The position numbers and the translations under genes are program-made. This document shows positions 51,645 through 61,172 of a stretch of 64,000 bases of DNA, piece by piece (position 1 is the stretch's first letter; the number at the start of each line of letters is the position of its first letter). Location of the stretch: contig NZ_JAFBDU010000004.1 in NCBI RefSeq assembly GCF_016908395.1, positions 1-64,000 of the forward strand, read 5' to 3'. Source of the DNA: Metabacillus crassostreae (GTDB lineage: Bacteria > Bacillota > Bacilli > Bacillales > Bacillaceae). The notes beneath the pieces were generated by a model. The model was not told the DNA's origin. It did not search any database and worked only from the letters and a program-made list of their open reading frames with translations.

Positions 51645-52141
51645 TTTTTAACCCCTTATCTTCTAATATCTCATGTGGATATCTTACTAGATTTAGACTA
51701 GGTTTTCTATCTTGAATTTATTTTTTTGCAAAATGATATTCAATTCACGGGCTAAATTGAAGTCTGCCCCTTCTTTATTATAAGAATAGGTTCACTAAAG
51801 CAACTACATATATTATAGATTTTAGAGGGACTCTTTTGATACTAGAAGATAATTACTGCGCATCCTAAATAATTTCTTAAAGTGAAAAGTTGGTTTATTA
51901 TTTTAGTGTTTACTTGAGCTTAGAATGATAGTTAATGGGATAGATGATTGTTTAGTGAAAACACTCATCCCCGCCACCCCCTCCAATCTGGTAAAAACAA
52001 ACAACCCCAATCCATTTGATAAAAAGTGCTAAAGCATGGTATAAGTGTAAAAGAAGAAAAATAAGCATAGGCCTTTTTCTGTGTAATTTTGGGACAAGCG
52101 TTTGTATTGATATCCCATATTGAGAGGATTTGAATTTAATT
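51645..52141. other. Divergent intergenic region yfmM/dus
   Basis: About 500 bases. It contains a promoter candidate for the dus gene at 52016-52045. I see no obvious leader peptide or attenuator ahead of yfmM, though some ABC-F genes have one. Confidence 0.45.
52016..52045 (+). promoter_or_regulatory. Probable promoter of the dus gene
   Basis: TTGATA at 52016-52021, an 18-base spacer and TATAAG at 52040-52045. Confidence 0.5.
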
Positions 52142-53131
52142 ATGAAAGAAAATTTCTGGCGTGAATTACCACGACCATTTTTTATATTAGCACCAATGGA
52201 GGAAGTGACGGATGTTGTTTTTCGTCATGTAGTGAGTGAGGCTGCGAGACCTGATGTGTTTTTTACAGAGTTTACAAATACGGAGAGCTATTGTCATCCA
52301 GAGGGGCGTAAAAGTGTTCGAGGGCGTTTGACTTTTACAGAGGATGAGCAACCGATTGTAGCTCACATATGGGGAGATAAGCCTGAGTTCTTTCGTGAAA
52401 TGAGTATGGATATGGCGAAGCTTGGGTTTAAGGGAATTGATATTAATATGGGCTGTCCTGTACCTAATGTGACACAGCATGGAAAGGGAAGTGGACTTAT
52501 CCTTCGTCCTGAGGTTGCAGCAGATTTAATACAAGCTGCAAAAGCAGGAGGATTGCCTGTAAGCGTAAAGACAAGGCTTGGATTCTCAGAAGTAGACGAA
52601 TGGCGCGACTGGTTAACACATATCTTGAAACAAGATATTGCGAATCTATCTATTCATCTGCGTACTAGAAATGAAATGAGTAAAGTAGATGCTCATTGGG
52701 AGCTGATTCCAGAAATTAAGAAGCTTCGTGACGAGGTAGCACCAGATACACTTCTGACAATCAATGGAGATATCCCTGACTATCAAACTGGATTAAAGCT
52801 TGCTCAGCAATTTGATATTGATGGAGTTATGATTGGGCGTGGTATTTTCCATAATCCATTTGCTTTTGAAAAAGAGCCGAAGAATCATAGTAGTAATGAA
52901 TTGCTTGATCTCTTAAGGCTGCATATGGATCTTCATGATAAATACTCAGGCTTAGAGCTACGTAAGTTCACTGCTCTTCATCGCTTTTTTAAGATATATG
53001 TCAAAGGATTCCGAGGTGCAGGTGAATTAAGGAATCAGCTAATGAATACTAAATCAACAGATGAAGTCCGTGCATTACTTGATAGCTTTGAGTCAACTAA
53101 TTTCGATGTAGTGATGGAATCGGAGAAGTAG
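52142..53131 (+). CDS. dus: tRNA-dihydrouridine synthase
   Basis: FMN-dependent enzyme reducing specific uridines in tRNA. The 329-residue protein has the FMN-barrel motif [39 protein letters not shown] with the catalytic cysteine (about 104), KTRLGF, the substrate-side IHLRTRNEM, and the phosphate site NGDIP...[13 protein letters not shown], then a helical C-terminal domain. The HxRTR region reads [14 protein letters not shown], so it belongs to the YfjN-like rather than the DusB branch; which uridine it modifies is unclear. ATG 52142 follows GAGAGGA; an upstream in-frame TTG (52130) is too close. Confidence 0.9.
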   Translation: MKENFWRELPRPFFILAPMEEVTDVVFRHVVSEAARPDVFFTEFTNTESYCHPEGRKSVRGRLTFTEDEQPIVAHIWGDKPEFFREMSMDMAKLGFKGIDINMGCPVPNVTQHGKGSGLILRPEVAADLIQAAKAGGLPVSVKTRLGFSEVDEWRDWLTHILKQDIANLSIHLRTRNEMSKVDAHWELIPEIKKLRDEVAPDTLLTINGDIPDYQTGLKLAQQFDIDGVMIGRGIFHNPFAFEKEPKNHSSNELLDLLRLHMDLHDKYSGLELRKFTALHRFFKIYVKGFRGAGELRNQLMNTKSTDEVRALLDSFESTNFDVVMESEK

Positions 53132-53369
53132 TTTTCTCATTCAGAGTAATAGCGTAGGCTAGTAACTAGGATATAAAAGAATTAGAGTTTATGTGAATTG
53201 GCGGGTGTAAGGACGGTATTGAACTGGACTTATTTTCGTCAATTTTGCTATATAAGTTTGTTATGTAAAAGTTTATACTGTAATGTTTCAGAATATTATA
53301 ATTATATGAAGATCTTATTACGGTATCCAATAATTCCTATAGCTGTTATATGATAGATTTGTAATCTAA

Positions 53370-53379
53370 ACCGGCCGGT
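53370..53379. promoter_or_regulatory. Perfect GC palindrome upstream of pectate lyase
   Basis: ACCGGCCGGT stands out in AT-rich DNA, about 15 bases after a TATGAT (-10-like, 53349-53354) and about 20 bases before the ribosome binding site. The placement suits a repressor site of LacI-type symmetry. Confidence 0.4.
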
Positions 53380-53413
53380 AGAGCTTACAATTTATTTGGA
53401 GAGGAATGGGAAA

Positions 53414-54526
53414 ATGAAGAAACTTGTTTCAGTATTTGTTGTTTTAGGTCTACTATTTTCAATGCTAGTCGTAACAGAACCCGCATTTGCAGCAAGCTAC
53501 GATAATAGTAAAAAGTACAAGCTTGTCAACCGCCAAAGTGGGAAAGCGTTAGAAGTTTATGGTTGGTCAACTGAAAATGGTGGGAATATTGCCCAATACA
53601 ATGACTGGGGCGGCACAAGCCAACAATGGACAGTCATTGATGTTGGTCAAGGCTATCATAAATTTGTAAACGTATTTAGCGGAAAGGCAATGGAAGTAAG
53701 TAACTGGAATAAAGACAATGGTGCAAATGTTGCACAATGGACGGACTGGAATGGTGAAAGTCAACAATGGAAAATTGTTGATGTAGGAAATGGTTACGTT
53801 AAAATTATTAATCGTTTTAGCAACAAAGCACTAGAAGTCTATGAGAGGTCTAAGGAAAACGGTGCAAATGTTGTACAATATGATGATTTAGGTGGAGCAA
53901 ATCAACAATGGAAGCTTGTTGAAGTAAAGCCAAAGGAAACAATTGTAGTGAACAGCACAATCGTAGTAAAAGCCGGTGAAGTATTTGATGGGTCGGGAAA
54001 TAGGTATGTTGCAAATCCTACAACGGTTGGAGATGGAAGTCAAAAAGAAGGTCAAAAATCGGTTTTCCGATTAGAAGATGGAGCAACATTGAAAAATGTA
54101 GTATTAGGTGCACCGGCAGCTGATGGTGTACATACCTATGGTGATGCTTTAATAGAAAATGTGGTTTGGGAAGATATTGGTGAGGACGCAATGACGATTA
54201 AAAAAGAAGGACATGTTGTCATTCGAGGTGGTTCTGCTCAACATGGTAGTGACAAAATGTTTCAAATCAATGCGCCTTCACAATTAGATATTATAAACTT
54301 TACAGCGAGAGATGCGGGAAAAATGATTCGTCAATTAGGTGGCTCTACTTTCCATACAGAGGTTTATATTGAAGGCTCTGTTATCACGGATATGAACGAG
54401 GCAATTTTCCGAACAGATAGCAGTACTAGTAAAGTTAGAATGGTGAATACTCGTTATTCTAATGTAGGGAAAAAATGGTATGGTGTGAAGCATGTATCAG
54501 AAAGTGGCAATGTAGAATTCAATTAG
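53414..54526 (+). CDS. Secreted pectate lyase, CBM13 (ricin-type) plus PL3
   Basis: A 370-residue extracellular enzyme. Signal peptide about 1-26 (KKLVSVFVVLGLLFSMLVV, cleavage after AFA). A ricin B-type lectin/CBM13 domain (about 28-170) has three repeats, each with QQW: GTSQQWTVID, GESQQWKIVD and GANQQWKLVE. The C-terminal PL3 pectate lyase domain (about 180-370) has GSGNRYVANPTTVGDGSQKE, FRLEDGATLKNVVLG, the calcium/active-site region VWEDIGEDAMTIK and DKMFQINAPSQLDI. It cleaves pectate by beta-elimination. GGAGAGG serves ATG 53414; the upstream TTG (53396) precedes that site. This suggests plant-associated or soil life. Confidence 0.92.
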   Translation: MKKLVSVFVVLGLLFSMLVVTEPAFAASYDNSKKYKLVNRQSGKALEVYGWSTENGGNIAQYNDWGGTSQQWTVIDVGQGYHKFVNVFSGKAMEVSNWNKDNGANVAQWTDWNGESQQWKIVDVGNGYVKIINRFSNKALEVYERSKENGANVVQYDDLGGANQQWKLVEVKPKETIVVNSTIVVKAGEVFDGSGNRYVANPTTVGDGSQKEGQKSVFRLEDGATLKNVVLGAPAADGVHTYGDALIENVVWEDIGEDAMTIKKEGHVVIRGGSAQHGSDKMFQINAPSQLDIINFTARDAGKMIRQLGGSTFHTEVYIEGSVITDMNEAIFRTDSSTSKVRMVNTRYSNVGKKWYGVKHVSESGNVEFN

Positions 54527-54560
54527 TGGTAGTAAGGATGCAGTTCTAAGGGGAGTGATT

Positions 54561-54720
54561 ACCACCTTGGAAGGTAGTAGAATTTTCACCTTACAATGAT
54601 GAACAACGTGAAGCAAATTCTATTATAATTGAATTATTATTTGAAGAAGCTTTAAAAAAAGGACCGTCAATAATGAGGCGGTCCTTTTCTTTGCGAATAT
54701 TTCTATGGTTGCCTTTTGTA
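54561..54720 (+). pseudogene. Orphan open frame without a start
   Basis: A frame after a TGA reads LPPWKVVEFSPYNDEQREAN then SIIIELLFEEALKK and runs into the terminator hairpin. Composition looks like real protein but there is no start codon, so it is probably the C-terminal remnant of a small gene. Family not recognised. Confidence 0.4.
54657..54692 (+). terminator. Terminator downstream of the pectate lyase region
   Basis: AAAAGGACCG/CGGTCCTTTT with a 12-base loop and a T-rich tail. Confidence 0.88.
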
Positions 54721-55305
54721 GAATATTAGCTATAAATACAACAATTGCATTTGGTTGCACCATCACTAGTACCTTGGATTACACTCTGGAATTATATGGA
54801 TCTTATATTCTGCTATTTTCTCGTATTCAATATGCCGTATATGTTTTTTAATAGGGAGTAAAAAGCAATTGGATCAAAACCTGTTTTCTTTCGCATTATT
54901 TAATATAATCGTAATATTCAGACTTATTATTCCGGCATAGCGATTGTGATAAAAGTATGATATATTACCTAAGGCTATATATCTAAATTTAATATAGGCA
55001 AACTATTTGAAAAAATGGGACGCAAAACTATAGGGACTAAATACGAGACATAAGAGTATAGGTCAGCCAGTTGCTTTTCAATCAACGACTTTGGGGATTG
55101 TTTGACTTCTTTTGGGCTACTTCTTATTGAGGTAGCTCTTTATTTTTAGGCTATGTTAAAGCTTTATGTTGATTTTTCACTTTGCTGATTGTAGTGAAAG
55201 GTATGAGACTCTCGGACCGCCGACGGAAGCGATTCCCTTTAGCGAAATCAACAACAAAATTTAACAAAGATTAATTTTAAAAGAGTTAAGTAATTTGATG
55301 ATATA
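54693..55305. other. Non-coding region upstream of the chemoreceptor gene
   Basis: About 610 bases without a gene. It contains the degenerate repeat copy 5 (55166-55255). Otherwise nothing is recognised. Confidence 0.5.
55166..55255 (+). repeat. Degenerate GC-rich repeat, copy 5
   Basis: It retains GATTGTAGTGAAAGGTATGA, GAGACTCTCGGACCGCCGAC and GGAAGCGATTC, but lacks the central part. Outer GTTGATTT and AAATCAAC still pair. It appears to be an internal-deletion relic of the element at 20001. Confidence 0.6.
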
Positions 55306-55313
55306 GCCGATAA
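55287..55313 (+). promoter_or_regulatory. SigD-type promoter of the chemoreceptor gene
   Basis: TAAG at 55287-55290, a 15-base spacer and an exact GCCGATAA at 55306-55313, about 68 bases before the start. This matches the motility sigma factor consensus (TAAA-N15-GCCGATAA) except one base. Confidence 0.8.
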
Positions 55314-55380
55314 AATATTTGTCGACAATGTTTTTGTTATTTCACAATAGATTTTAATAATTTAAGGGAAGTGTACAACA

Positions 55381-57132
55381 ATGAAGAAATGGTATTCAAA
55401 TATATCATTAAAAACAAAAAGTATTTTATTTAGTATCATCACAACTACTTTAGTTGCTATTTTAATAACTGGGGTAAGTTACTCTGTTAATTCTAAGTTT
55501 ATGTTAGAGGATCTAGTAACAGATGCTGAACAAATTGTTGAAACATGGTCACAGGATATTGATCCTAAAGATGTAATGGAAGTAATGGAAACAGATGATG
55601 AGAATAGTGAAGCTCTTCAACGTTTGGTTAGTCATTTTGATGATTTATCAAACTATCAACCTTCAGTTGCACAAGGTTATATTTTTGGTACTGAGCTAGA
55701 AAATGGATCAGAAACGAGTTTAATTGCTTCACCGTCAGAATTATTAGACATACTTAAAACGGAAGCGGATTTAACAATTGGGGATATGTATGGTCAGCCT
55801 GATAATATCGTCAAGCTAGTTAAAGAGCTGACGGCTGAAAAGGACATAGTAGTTTCTGATATTTATTCAGATGATTTAGGAACGTGGATTACAGTTGCTA
55901 AACCGTATGTGGATGAAAATGGTAAGGTTTATGCTTATTATGGAATGGACTTTAACGCACAGGGCTTTGTAGATAGTCAAAGAAATATTTTAATGACTGT
56001 AGGTATGATTCTATTAATTGTAGTTGTAGTTATTGGTGTGCTGGAATATTTCTTATTAGGAAAACTATATAAACCAATCAGTGAGCTTGCTAGTGGGATC
56101 GAGTCTGTCACAGCAGGTAATTACGATGTGAGATTAAGAGAGTCGAATGATGAGATAGGTAGGGTAGCCGTTAGCTTTAACGCGATGGTGGATAATATAA
56201 GTAGTTTAATTAATTCGATTGGATCTGCTTCGAAGAATACGTCAAGTAACTATGACTCATTATTCACTTCTGTAAGCGCAACTAGTGAAAAAATGGATCG
56301 TATTACTACTGACGTGTCAGAAATGTCAGGAAGATTTGAATCTCAAAGTGGATCTGCTTATGAAATTTCCTCTTCATTACAACAATTGTCTGTTGGTGTA
56401 GAGACAGTTGCTCGTAATATTTCTAATGTTAGTGAAAGATCAAAAGAGACTGAGAGTCGTGCAATGCAAGGAAGTGACTCAGTTGATCAAGTAGGAAAAC
56501 AAATGGGATTGATTAATCAATCGTCTCAAAACTCCGAAAAACTTATCCGAAATCTTAATGAACGTTCTAATGAAATTCATTCGATTGTTGGACTGATTAC
56601 AAGTATTTCCGAGCAAACAAGTCTGTTATCCTTAAATGCTTCCATTGAAGCAGCAAGAGCAGGGGAGCATGGGAAAGGATTTGCAATTGTTGCTGATGAA
56701 GTGAAAAAGCTAGCTGAACAATCAAAAGGTTCTGCAGAGCAAATTAAATCATTAATAGATTATATTCAAAAAGAAACAGAAGAAGCTGTTATTTCAATCA
56801 ATGATGGGGTCAAATACGCGAACGCTGGTGTGTCTCTTGTACAAGAGACAGGAATTCTTTTTGCTGATATTCTTGATTCTGCGCAAAATGTGTCTGCTCA
56901 AATGGATGAAATATCTGCAGCAACAGAACAGATGTCTGCAGAAAATCAACAAATTACGGCTACTTTTGAACAGTTTACAGATTTAACAACACAAAATAGC
57001 GATACAGTTATTTCATTAACAGATAGTATTAAAGGTCAGAAGGATTCATTTGATAAAATTGTTGATTCGGCACAGGATATGAAAAAAGTAATTGATAGTC
57101 TTGAAGAAGCAGTATCAACTTTAAAAGTATAG
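55381..57132 (+). CDS. Methyl-accepting chemotaxis protein
   Basis: A 583-residue transmembrane chemoreceptor. TM1 about 15-35, an extracytoplasmic Cache-like sensor about 36-200 ([37 protein letters not shown]), TM2 about 205-227, a HAMP domain about 228-280 ([20 protein letters not shown]), and a signalling coiled coil with the conserved hairpin tip [20 protein letters not shown] and [20 protein letters not shown]. The ligand cannot be read from sequence. The upstream SigD-type promoter fits the motility regulon. It directly precedes the NRPS-like gene, but a terminator separates them. Confidence 0.93.
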   Translation: MKKWYSNISLKTKSILFSIITTTLVAILITGVSYSVNSKFMLEDLVTDAEQIVETWSQDIDPKDVMEVMETDDENSEALQRLVSHFDDLSNYQPSVAQGYIFGTELENGSETSLIASPSELLDILKTEADLTIGDMYGQPDNIVKLVKELTAEKDIVVSDIYSDDLGTWITVAKPYVDENGKVYAYYGMDFNAQGFVDSQRNILMTVGMILLIVVVVIGVLEYFLLGKLYKPISELASGIESVTAGNYDVRLRESNDEIGRVAVSFNAMVDNISSLINSIGSASKNTSSNYDSLFTSVSATSEKMDRITTDVSEMSGRFESQSGSAYEISSSLQQLSVGVETVARNISNVSERSKETESRAMQGSDSVDQVGKQMGLINQSSQNSEKLIRNLNERSNEIHSIVGLITSISEQTSLLSLNASIEAARAGEHGKGFAIVADEVKKLAEQSKGSAEQIKSLIDYIQKETEEAVISINDGVKYANAGVSLVQETGILFADILDSAQNVSAQMDEISAATEQMSAENQQITATFEQFTDLTTQNSDTVISLTDSIKGQKDSFDKIVDSAQDMKKVIDSLEEAVSTLKV

Positions 57133-57160
57133 TACTTAAAATTGCTTTTTATTTACCAGG

Positions 57161-57190
57161 CCTATAGGGAAAAAGTCTCTATAGGTTTTT
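57161..57190 (+). terminator. Terminator after the chemoreceptor gene
   Basis: CCTATAGGGA/TCTCTATAGG stem and five T residues. Confidence 0.75.
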
Positions 57191-57267
57191 GGTGCTAAAA
57201 CTTTGCAGAGGGATCATATACGAAAACTAAGGATATTTTCAAATAAATGGACAGGATGTGTTTATAG

Positions 57268-60200
57268 ATGCCAACATTAGTCAAACAAAAGCCAGTGAAG
57301 GTACTATCAGTTGTGGATGAGAGCTTATGGTCAGAAATTAATCATACAGACCAATTTTTCCATACTAATAAAGGCTTACATGATGTTTTTGTGGAAACAG
57401 CTACCATGTATCCAGAGCATATAGCCGTTTCAGATGGTCAAGATAGAACAATTACGTTTAAGGCTTTAGATGAGAAATCGAATATGGTTGCTAATTATCT
57501 GATTTCACAAGGAATTCGAATTGGCGATTACATTTCGGTTTTTATGGATCGTAGTATTGAAGCAATTATTGCGATGCTAGGAGTTATGAAGGCTGGGGCA
57601 GTGTATGTGCCATTAACGCCCGAAAATCCTGAGGAGCGTAATCAATATATTATTAAGGATTCTACGAGTAAGCTTGTACTAACATCTAAAGAACATAAAG
57701 ATATTTTAGCTCATTTAATGATAGAATCAGCCGTTCCTTATATATCTATTGAAGATATTTCAGAAGAGAATACTACACCAGCGGTCATTGTTGAAAATCA
57801 TGACCTTGCTTATATTATATATACTTCAGGATCAACTGGTACACCAAAAGGAGTAAAAATTCGCCATGAAAGCATTGTTAATTTTGGTTACGCATTGAAA
57901 AGTGAATTTTCTATTTCTCCATCAGATGTATTGGCACAATTTTTTATGTTGTCTTTTGATGCCTCTTTTATTGAAGTGTGTACAATGATCTATAGTGGCG
58001 CAAGGTTACATTTCTTAACAAAAGAGGAACGAGTTGACGTGACTGCATTTGCTGAAACTGTGCAGAAATATGGAATTACCCATGTTATGGCTTTTCCAGT
58101 CAGTGCATTAAAACAGTTTTCTATTTATGCAAATGAAGATGATGCGAAAAAAACTCACACCTTAAAAATGATTGGAGTTGGTGGAGAAGCATTAACAGGT
58201 GAAGTTGTTCGCTTATTTCATAATAAATTTAAGCATGTTCAGCTTGTTAATTTATATGGACCAACAGAAGCAACTGCTGCTGCCTCTTACTATCGAGTAG
58301 ATGGTGAAAAAGATAGTAAAGTAGAAAATGTACCGATTGGTAAGCCTTTTTCAAATTATAAGTTTTATGTTGTAAATGATGATTTAGAATTGAATCCAGT
58401 TGGAGTTGAAGGAGAGTTGTTAATTGACTCGATTTCTGTTTCAGAAGGATATCTTAATTTACCGGACAAAACGGAAAAAGTATTTGTGAAAGTTCCTTAC
58501 TCCGATCGAGTTGTTTATCGTACTGGTGATAGAGCGAAATTATTACCATCTGGTCATATTGAGTACTTAGGACGTGTTGATCTACAGGTCAAAATAAGAG
58601 GCTATCGCATTGAATTAGGTGAAATTGAGAATAGAATGTTTAGAGCCGATTTTATTGAGGAAGGGGCAGTGGTTCCAAAGGAAGTCAATGGTGATAAAGT
58701 TCTTGTTGCTTACTATTCAATAAAAGAAGGTCATCGTGCTACAAAGAAACAAGTTATAGAAATCATTTCTGACGGTCTACCAAGCTATATGATTCCTACA
58801 TATTTTATTGAATTGCCTATGATTCCATTGTCGCCTACACTTAAAGTCAATCGCAATCAATTAATTGCGTTACCTCTAGAGAATTCAGCTTCATTTGATG
58901 AGGAAAAGAAACAACCTTCAAATCATGTAGAAGTTAATCTACTGAAAGTGTGGCAAGAGGTCTTAGGGATAATGAATATAGGGGTTGACGAGAACTTCTT
59001 TGAGCTTGGTGGTCATTCCCTTAAGGTATTAGGTGCGTTAACACTTCTGAAGAAAGATTACAAATCATTGAAAATAAATGATTTCTTTACGAATCCTACT
59101 ATTGAGTCATTATCACAGTATATTCTAACAAATCAAACGAATGAAACGAACGAAAATGAATCTTTACAATTTCATGAAAAAATTAAACTTATTGAGCATC
59201 CAATAACTTTATCTACAAATAAACAAGTTCAACTGAAAGAGCAAACAACTACTCTTTTAACTGGAGCTACAGGATATTTGGGGTCTCATATTTTATTAGA
59301 TTTGTTAAATGCTTCTGCACATGTGATTTATGTATTAGTTAGAGCAGCTAACGAAGAAGAGGGATGGTCTAAGGTTCAATCAGCATTGAATTATTATGCT
59401 TCTCCGGGGTCACTGGATGATGAGGATATTCATGAGAGAATAAAGATCCTTGTTGGAGACTTTAGTAAAGAGAATTTAGGGTTGCATGTGACCGATTATG
59501 ATAAATTGGACCTTATTGACTCCATTATTCACTGTGGTGCAGATGTACGCCACTTTGGAAGTGAAGAATCCTTTACAATGTCCAATGTTGTAGGAACAGA
59601 AAATCTACTGCAAATTGCTAAAGATCAGGGATGCCGTTTCCACTATGTTTCAACGATAGGAATTCCGGAAGAACTGGCTTTAGAGGGATATTGGGACAAA
59701 TTCTTAACTTCTGAAAATATTTCAGATGCACCTGATCTTCCGAATCTTTATACGAACAGTAAACTAAAGTCTGAGAAACTAGTAGAAAAGTATTATCAAG
59801 AAGGTATACCAGTGACAATCTATCGACCAGGTAATGTTACTTGTCATTTTGAATCAGGTAAGTTCCAGACAAATATTAATTCTAATGCTGTTTATCGAAT
59901 GATTAAGAGCTTTATATTATTAGGCAAAGCCCCAAAGGTAGAAGCAAACATGGATTTTGCAATGGTTAATATTGCTAGTAAATCAATTGTTGCGTTAGCT
60001 TTAGATGATCAATCGGTTGGAGGTGTTTTCCATATTTGTAATCCTCATAATGTGTCATTTGCGGACATGTTAAACAGTATCAAGTCATTTGGCTATCCTA
60101 TTGAGCTAGTTGATCTAAACGTCTATGAGGACTGGTTATATAATGATAATCCGAAAAATCAAGAGGGATTAGAGTTGGCGATGGCAGGATTAGAAGGCGA

Positions 60201-60363
60201 TGGAGCAAAAAATTCACCTTTAGTATATGCATGTCCTGCTACAACAAATACGCTAAATGAAAAGGGCATTAACTTTCCTATTCCTGATGAGGATTTCATT
60301 CATCGTATGTTAACACATGCGATCGAAGTAGGTTTTTTACCTACTCCAAAAGAGATGGAATAG
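57268..60363 (+). CDS. Single-module NRPS-like carboxylate reductase (A-T-R)
   Basis: A 1031-residue megaenzyme. Adenylation domain about 35-540: A3 YIIYTSGSTGTPKGVKI, A4 LSFDASFIEV, A5 LVNLYGPTEA, A7 YRTGDRAKLL, A8 GRVDLQVKIRGYRIELGEIE, A10 PLSPTLKVNRNQL. Carrier domain with phosphopantetheine Ser584 in FFELGGHSLKVLG. C-terminal thioester reductase about 660-1031: TLLTGATGYLGSHILLDLL binds NADPH; Thr796 (VSTIG), Tyr828 and Lys832 (YTNSK) form the SDR triad. No condensation domain. Expected product is an amino aldehyde or alcohol released by reduction. Manual alignment to GrsA gives pocket residues D-A-I-M-I-V-L-A-A-K: Asp235 implies an alpha-amino acid, otherwise hydrophobic. AGGATG precedes the ATG. 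Confidence 0.9.
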   Translation: MPTLVKQKPVKVLSVVDESLWSEINHTDQFFHTNKGLHDVFVETATMYPEHIAVSDGQDRTITFKALDEKSNMVANYLISQGIRIGDYISVFMDRSIEAIIAMLGVMKAGAVYVPLTPENPEERNQYIIKDSTSKLVLTSKEHKDILAHLMIESAVPYISIEDISEENTTPAVIVENHDLAYIIYTSGSTGTPKGVKIRHESIVNFGYALKSEFSISPSDVLAQFFMLSFDASFIEVCTMIYSGARLHFLTKEERVDVTAFAETVQKYGITHVMAFPVSALKQFSIYANEDDAKKTHTLKMIGVGGEALTGEVVRLFHNKFKHVQLVNLYGPTEATAAASYYRVDGEKDSKVENVPIGKPFSNYKFYVVNDDLELNPVGVEGELLIDSISVSEGYLNLPDKTEKVFVKVPYSDRVVYRTGDRAKLLPSGHIEYLGRVDLQVKIRGYRIELGEIENRMFRADFIEEGAVVPKEVNGDKVLVAYYSIKEGHRATKKQVIEIISDGLPSYMIPTYFIELPMIPLSPTLKVNRNQLIALPLENSASFDEEKKQPSNHVEVNLLKVWQEVLGIMNIGVDENFFELGGHSLKVLGALTLLKKDYKSLKINDFFTNPTIESLSQYILTNQTNETNENESLQFHEKIKLIEHPITLSTNKQVQLKEQTTTLLTGATGYLGSHILLDLLNASAHVIYVLVRAANEEEGWSKVQSALNYYASPGSLDDEDIHERIKILVGDFSKENLGLHVTDYDKLDLIDSIIHCGADVRHFGSEESFTMSNVVGTENLLQIAKDQGCRFHYVSTIGIPEELALEGYWDKFLTSENISDAPDLPNLYTNSKLKSEKLVEKYYQEGIPVTIYRPGNVTCHFESGKFQTNINSNAVYRMIKSFILLGKAPKVEANMDFAMVNIASKSIVALALDDQSVGGVFHICNPHNVSFADMLNSIKSFGYPIELVDLNVYEDWLYNDNPKNQEGLELAMAGLEGDGAKNSPLVYACPATTNTLNEKGINFPIPDEDFIHRMLTHAIEVGFLPTPKEME

Positions 60364-60364
60364 T

Positions 60365-61039
60365 ATGAGAGATGTAACAAATCCTATAATTTATACGATA
60401 GAAGCAACCTATAGTGAGATGATCTTTGTTGAGTTATACCGTCACGCTTCTTTTTATGAAAAGAAGTATCTTGAGAAATATCAGTTTTTCAAGCAAAAAT
60501 ATGATTCTTTATTAGGGATTTCTTTACTTAAAATGATGCAAATAAATGAGTTAGGTAGCTCGTATGCCTTATCACATACAGATAGCGGTAAACCGTATTT
60601 TGTAGGATATAGTGGAGAGATCTCGATTTCCCATAGTGACGGTACTGTTGCAGTAGGTCTTTCAACCGGTAAATTTGGCATTGATATTGAAAGTAAATTA
60701 GTGAATATTGATGGTAGTTTGTTTTTATCAGAGCATGAGCAAGTATTCATCCAGCAACAAACAGATAAAAATCTGTTAACAAAGCTGTGGGTATTAAAAG
60801 AGTCCTATGTAAAAGCGTTAGGCTGTGGCTTCCTTTTAAGTCCAACAATGATTTCATTCTATAGGATAGAGAATGAATGGCATGTTAATGGAAGTAATTT
60901 CTCCTTTTCATTGAAAACTTTACCGAATGAAAAAATACTTTCTATTTGTTCAGAGCTTAAAACGGATTATCGAGTTATTGCTATAGATGAAGAAGAGTTA
61001 TTAAATTGGCACGTAGGGGCAGGTACCTCTATGACCTAG
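60365..61039 (+). CDS. Sfp-type 4'-phosphopantetheinyl transferase
   Basis: Transfers phosphopantetheine from CoA to carrier-domain serines. The 224-residue protein has the three PPTase motifs: GEISISHSDGTVAVGLS, FGIDIESKL (Mg ligands Asp and Glu) and LLTKLWVLKESYVKALGCGF. It begins 1 base after the NRPS-like stop codon, with its ribosome binding site (GAGATGGA) inside that gene, so the two are translationally coupled and the natural substrate is Ser584 of the upstream protein. The N-terminal part is more divergent than Sfp itself. A terminator follows 17 bases after the stop. Confidence 0.92.
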   Translation: MRDVTNPIIYTIEATYSEMIFVELYRHASFYEKKYLEKYQFFKQKYDSLLGISLLKMMQINELGSSYALSHTDSGKPYFVGYSGEISISHSDGTVAVGLSTGKFGIDIESKLVNIDGSLFLSEHEQVFIQQQTDKNLLTKLWVLKESYVKALGCGFLLSPTMISFYRIENEWHVNGSNFSFSLKTLPNEKILSICSELKTDYRVIAIDEEELLNWHVGAGTSMT

Positions 61040-61056
61040 TGAGTAGTTTTTTAGGA

Positions 61057-61087
61057 GAAGCATGGGAGTATTCTCATGCTTCATTTT
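61057..61087 (+). terminator. Terminator of the NRPS-PPTase unit
   Basis: GAAGCATG/CATGCTTC with a 10-base loop, followed by ATTTT. The group II intron remnant begins 2 bases later. Confidence 0.75.
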
Positions 61088-61088
61088 G

Positions 61089-61165
61089 GTGCGCCCGGCA
61101 TGGGTATAGTCTTTAGGGTGAAAGTCCCGAACTGTGAAGGTAGACTTCTGTGAAGATTATACTTA
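61089..61165 (+). mobile_element. Truncated group II intron, 5' end of domain I
   Basis: The segment begins GTGCGCCCGGCATGGGT and continues with AGGGTGAAAGTCCCGAACTG and TGAAGG. This is the conserved start of bacterial group II introns of the Bacillus type. After roughly 50-75 bases the similarity stops and the sequence runs into the gerAB stop region. There is no reverse transcriptase gene, no domain V and no 3' end. Its 5' boundary sits directly behind a terminator hairpin. Confidence 0.8.
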
Positions 61166-61172
61166 CTAAACT

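Noticed and set aside
53396-53413. Upstream TTG start of the pectate lyase
   Set aside because: It precedes the GGAGAGG site; ATG 53414 gives a standard signal peptide.
61089-61165. A complete group II intron
   Set aside because: No reverse transcriptase, no domain V and no 3' end before the gerAB gene.
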